Below, one piece after another: positions 5,488 to 6,980 of a DNA stretch of 6,980 bases. Numbering within the stretch: the first letter of the stretch is position 1; every line of letters starts with the position of its first letter. Location of the stretch: NCBI GenBank assembly GCA_003663055.1, contig QMZF01000048.1, positions 1 through 6,980 of the forward strand. Reading direction: 5' to 3'. Position numbers and translations under genes: made by a program. The stretch is from Archaeoglobales archaeon. GTDB lineage: Archaea; Halobacteriota; Archaeoglobi; Archaeoglobales; Archaeoglobaceae. Below the pieces are notes generated by a model that was not told the origin of the DNA, did no database searches, and saw only the letters and a program-made list of their open reading frames with translations.

Positions 5488-6980
5488 GTTTTAACCTTGC
5501 AACAATCCGACCAACTTCAACTGCGGGAATAATTGTAGCAGAAATGAGTAGAAGTATCACCCACTCGTACGTGCTGAGAGCTGTCGTGTGAAACGCTGTT
5601 CTGAATAACTCTACCTGCACAACCGCAAACTGAAGCAGGATTAAAAGAGGAATCGATGCTATAAGAACCCCGTTCTTGAATAAACCAACCTCCGCAAGAC
5701 TCCTGTTGAGAGCCCTAGCGTTCAGAGTGTTGAAGAGTTCGAGGAACACGAGGAGTGTGAAAGCTATGGTTTGCGCCTTCAAAACTTCTTCAAAGCTTCT
5801 GAACACTCCAAGCGTCACTACGGTGATGAAGAACGCTACGCCGAGAACGAAAGCTTTCACCCCTGGCGTGAATATGCTTTCACCCAGCCTTCTCGGTTTT
5901 TGCTTCATCAAATCGGGCGGCTTTGGGTCTATGCTGAGTGCTATCGCCGGGATGCCATCAGTAATCAAATTCACCCACAGAATCTGGACGGGCAGAAGCG
6001 GGATGGGCATGGCAAGGACAAGGGCTACAAGCATTATACCAACCTCGGGAGCGTTGGATGAGAGAATAGACGTTAGGAATTTCTTTATGTTCAGGTATAT
6101 CCCCCTGCCCTCCTCTATGCCCGCTACTATGCTCGCGTAGTTGTTGTCAGCGATGACCATATCGCTCGCTTCCTTTGCCACTTCAGCGCCAGAACCCATC
6201 GCGATGCCGACATCGGCAGCCTTTAAAGCCGGAGCATCGTTAACGCCGTCGCCCGTCATTGCAACTACATGTCCTTTGCACTTCCACGCGTTGACGATTT
6301 TCAGCTTGTGTTCTGGCGAAACTCTCGCATAAATTGCTACGTCTTCTACAATCTCTGCAAGCTCTTCGTCACTCATTCTGTTCAGCTCTTCTCCAGTCAG
6401 AACCTTACCCGCTATCCCAAGCTTTTCAGCAATTGCTCTCGCTGTCAGCGGGTTGTCTCCCGTAACCATCACGGTTCTTATTCCTGCTTTGCTTGCAATC
6501 TCAATCGCCTTTTCCACCTCTGCACGGGGAGGATCGATTATACCAACAAGGCCGAGAAAAACCATATTTCTTTCTGCTTCTTCTCCATACGCAGCGGCTA
6601 TAACCCTCAAAGCTCGGGAAGCCATGGATTCAACGGCTTTTCTTATTTCCTCTCTTCTCGATCCGTCGAGTTCAACTATTTTACCGTCAACCATCATTCT
6701 GCTGCAAGCGTTAAGAACGACCTCGGGAGCACCTTTAGTAAATGCAAGTGTTTTTCCATCAAAGTCGTTAACCGTTGTCATCAGCTTCCTTTCAGAGGAG
6801 AACGGTATCTCGGAAATTCTCTTGTACTCAGTCTTCACGACTGTTCTCGCGGTTTCGAGCAAAGCCTTCTCCGTAGGACTTGCATTGTTGTTGCACAGAG
6901 CTACGGCAAGCATTAGCATTTCAAACGTCTTGGATTTTGTATTGGGAGCTATGGGATACGTTCGTCCGTCGAAGAGGACT
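5471..6980 (-). CDS. P-type cation-transporting ATPase, P2A (Ca2+-ATPase-like), C-terminal part
   Basis: A partial gene: the frame stays open to the window edge (VLFDGRTYPIAPNTKSKTFE precedes the Met at 6919), so that Met is internal and the actuator domain, TM1-4 and the phosphorylated DKTG lie outside. Numbering from that Met, visible parts are the nucleotide-domain KGAPE (62-66), then DPPR (129-132), TGDN (153-156) and TGDGVNDAPALKAADVGIAMG (from 222), followed by TM5-TM10. TM5 carries SSNAPEV with Asn289 and Glu292, and TM6 carries NLITDG with Asn317, Thr320 and Asp321. These match the SERCA calcium ligands Asn768, Glu771, Asn796, Thr799 and Asp800. This supports export of Ca2+ (or Mn2+) across the cytoplasmic membrane rather than H+ or Na+/K+ transport. 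TM4, needed to settle the ion, is not visible. The C-terminus ends in RLKLSPGS, whose last codons overlap the guide RNA on the opposite strand. Confidence 0.93.
   Translation of the reverse strand, partial: VLFDGRTYPIAPNTKSKTFEMLMLAVALCNNNASPTEKALLETARTVVKTEYKRISEIPFSSERKLMTTVNDFDGKTLAFTKGAPEVVLNACSRMMVDGKIVELDGSRREEIRKAVESMASRALRVIAAAYGEEAERNMVFLGLVGIIDPPRAEVEKAIEIASKAGIRTVMVTGDNPLTARAIAEKLGIAGKVLTGEELNRMSDEELAEIVEDVAIYARVSPEHKLKIVNAWKCKGHVVAMTGDGVNDAPALKAADVGIAMGSGAEVAKEASDMVIADNNYASIVAGIEEGRGIYLNIKKFLTSILSSNAPEVGIMLVALVLAMPIPLLPVQILWVNLITDGIPAIALSIDPKPPDLMKQKPRRLGESIFTPGVKAFVLGVAFFITVVTLGVFRSFEEVLKAQTIAFTLLVFLELFNTLNARALNRSLAEVGLFKNGVLIASIPLLILLQFAVVQVELFRTAFHTTALSTYEWVILLLISATIIPAVEVGRIVARLKLSPGS

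Noticed and set aside
6919..6919. Met at 6919 as the true start of the ATPase
   Set aside because: The frame stays open upstream to the window edge with family-like sequence, and a P-type ATPase cannot lack its phosphorylation site and TM1-4. The gene is cut by the window.

Overview
The window looks like a piece of a hyperthermophilic euryarchaeal chromosome, most likely from the Archaeoglobales (Archaeoglobus, Ferroglobus or Geoglobus). The reasons are archaeal BRE/TATA promoters about 25 nt ahead of leaderless start codons, a surface protein ending in an archaeal PEF-CTERM sorting signal, a TrpB2-type tryptophan synthase beta chain, and a structured RNA that folds as a three-hairpin H/ACA guide RNA. 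The genus assignment is inference.

Layout. Positions 1-265 are AT-rich and hold one candidate 35-residue ORF (156-263, +) that converges on a Gfo/Idh/MocA NAD(P)-dependent oxidoreductase (266-1240, -). Positions 1241-1800 are mostly AT-rich intergenic DNA with a palindrome in the oxidoreductase leader, a likely leaderless 35-residue protein (1545-1652, -) and promoter elements. A secreted, cysteine-rich PEF-CTERM protein (1801-2517, +) converges on a translationally coupled pair read on the minus strand: trpB2 (start about 5085, stop at 3706) followed by an AcoX/NAD-kinase-fold kinase (3706-2534). The last part is the C-terminal portion of a P2A-type (Ca2+-ATPase-like) cation pump (5471 to beyond 6980, -).

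The most notable element lies between trpB2 and the ATPase. Positions 5271-5487 (+) fold into three consecutive hairpins, each followed by an ACA box 14-15 nt beyond the base of its upper stem, and each with K-turn-like UGA/GA elements. This is the signature of an archaeal H/ACA pseudouridylation guide RNA. The pocket of the third hairpin is complementary to the universally conserved helix 69 loop of 23S rRNA, predicting a pseudouridine at the position equivalent to E. coli 1915. A TATA box about 26 nt upstream supports transcription from the plus strand, and the RNA's 3' end runs 17 nt into the end of the ATPase gene in antisense.

The genes do not form one pathway. trpB2 and the AcoX-like kinase are the only pair with clear operon evidence (TGATG overlap). 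The PEF-CTERM protein, the oxidoreductase, the guide RNA and the ATPase appear to be separate transcription units.
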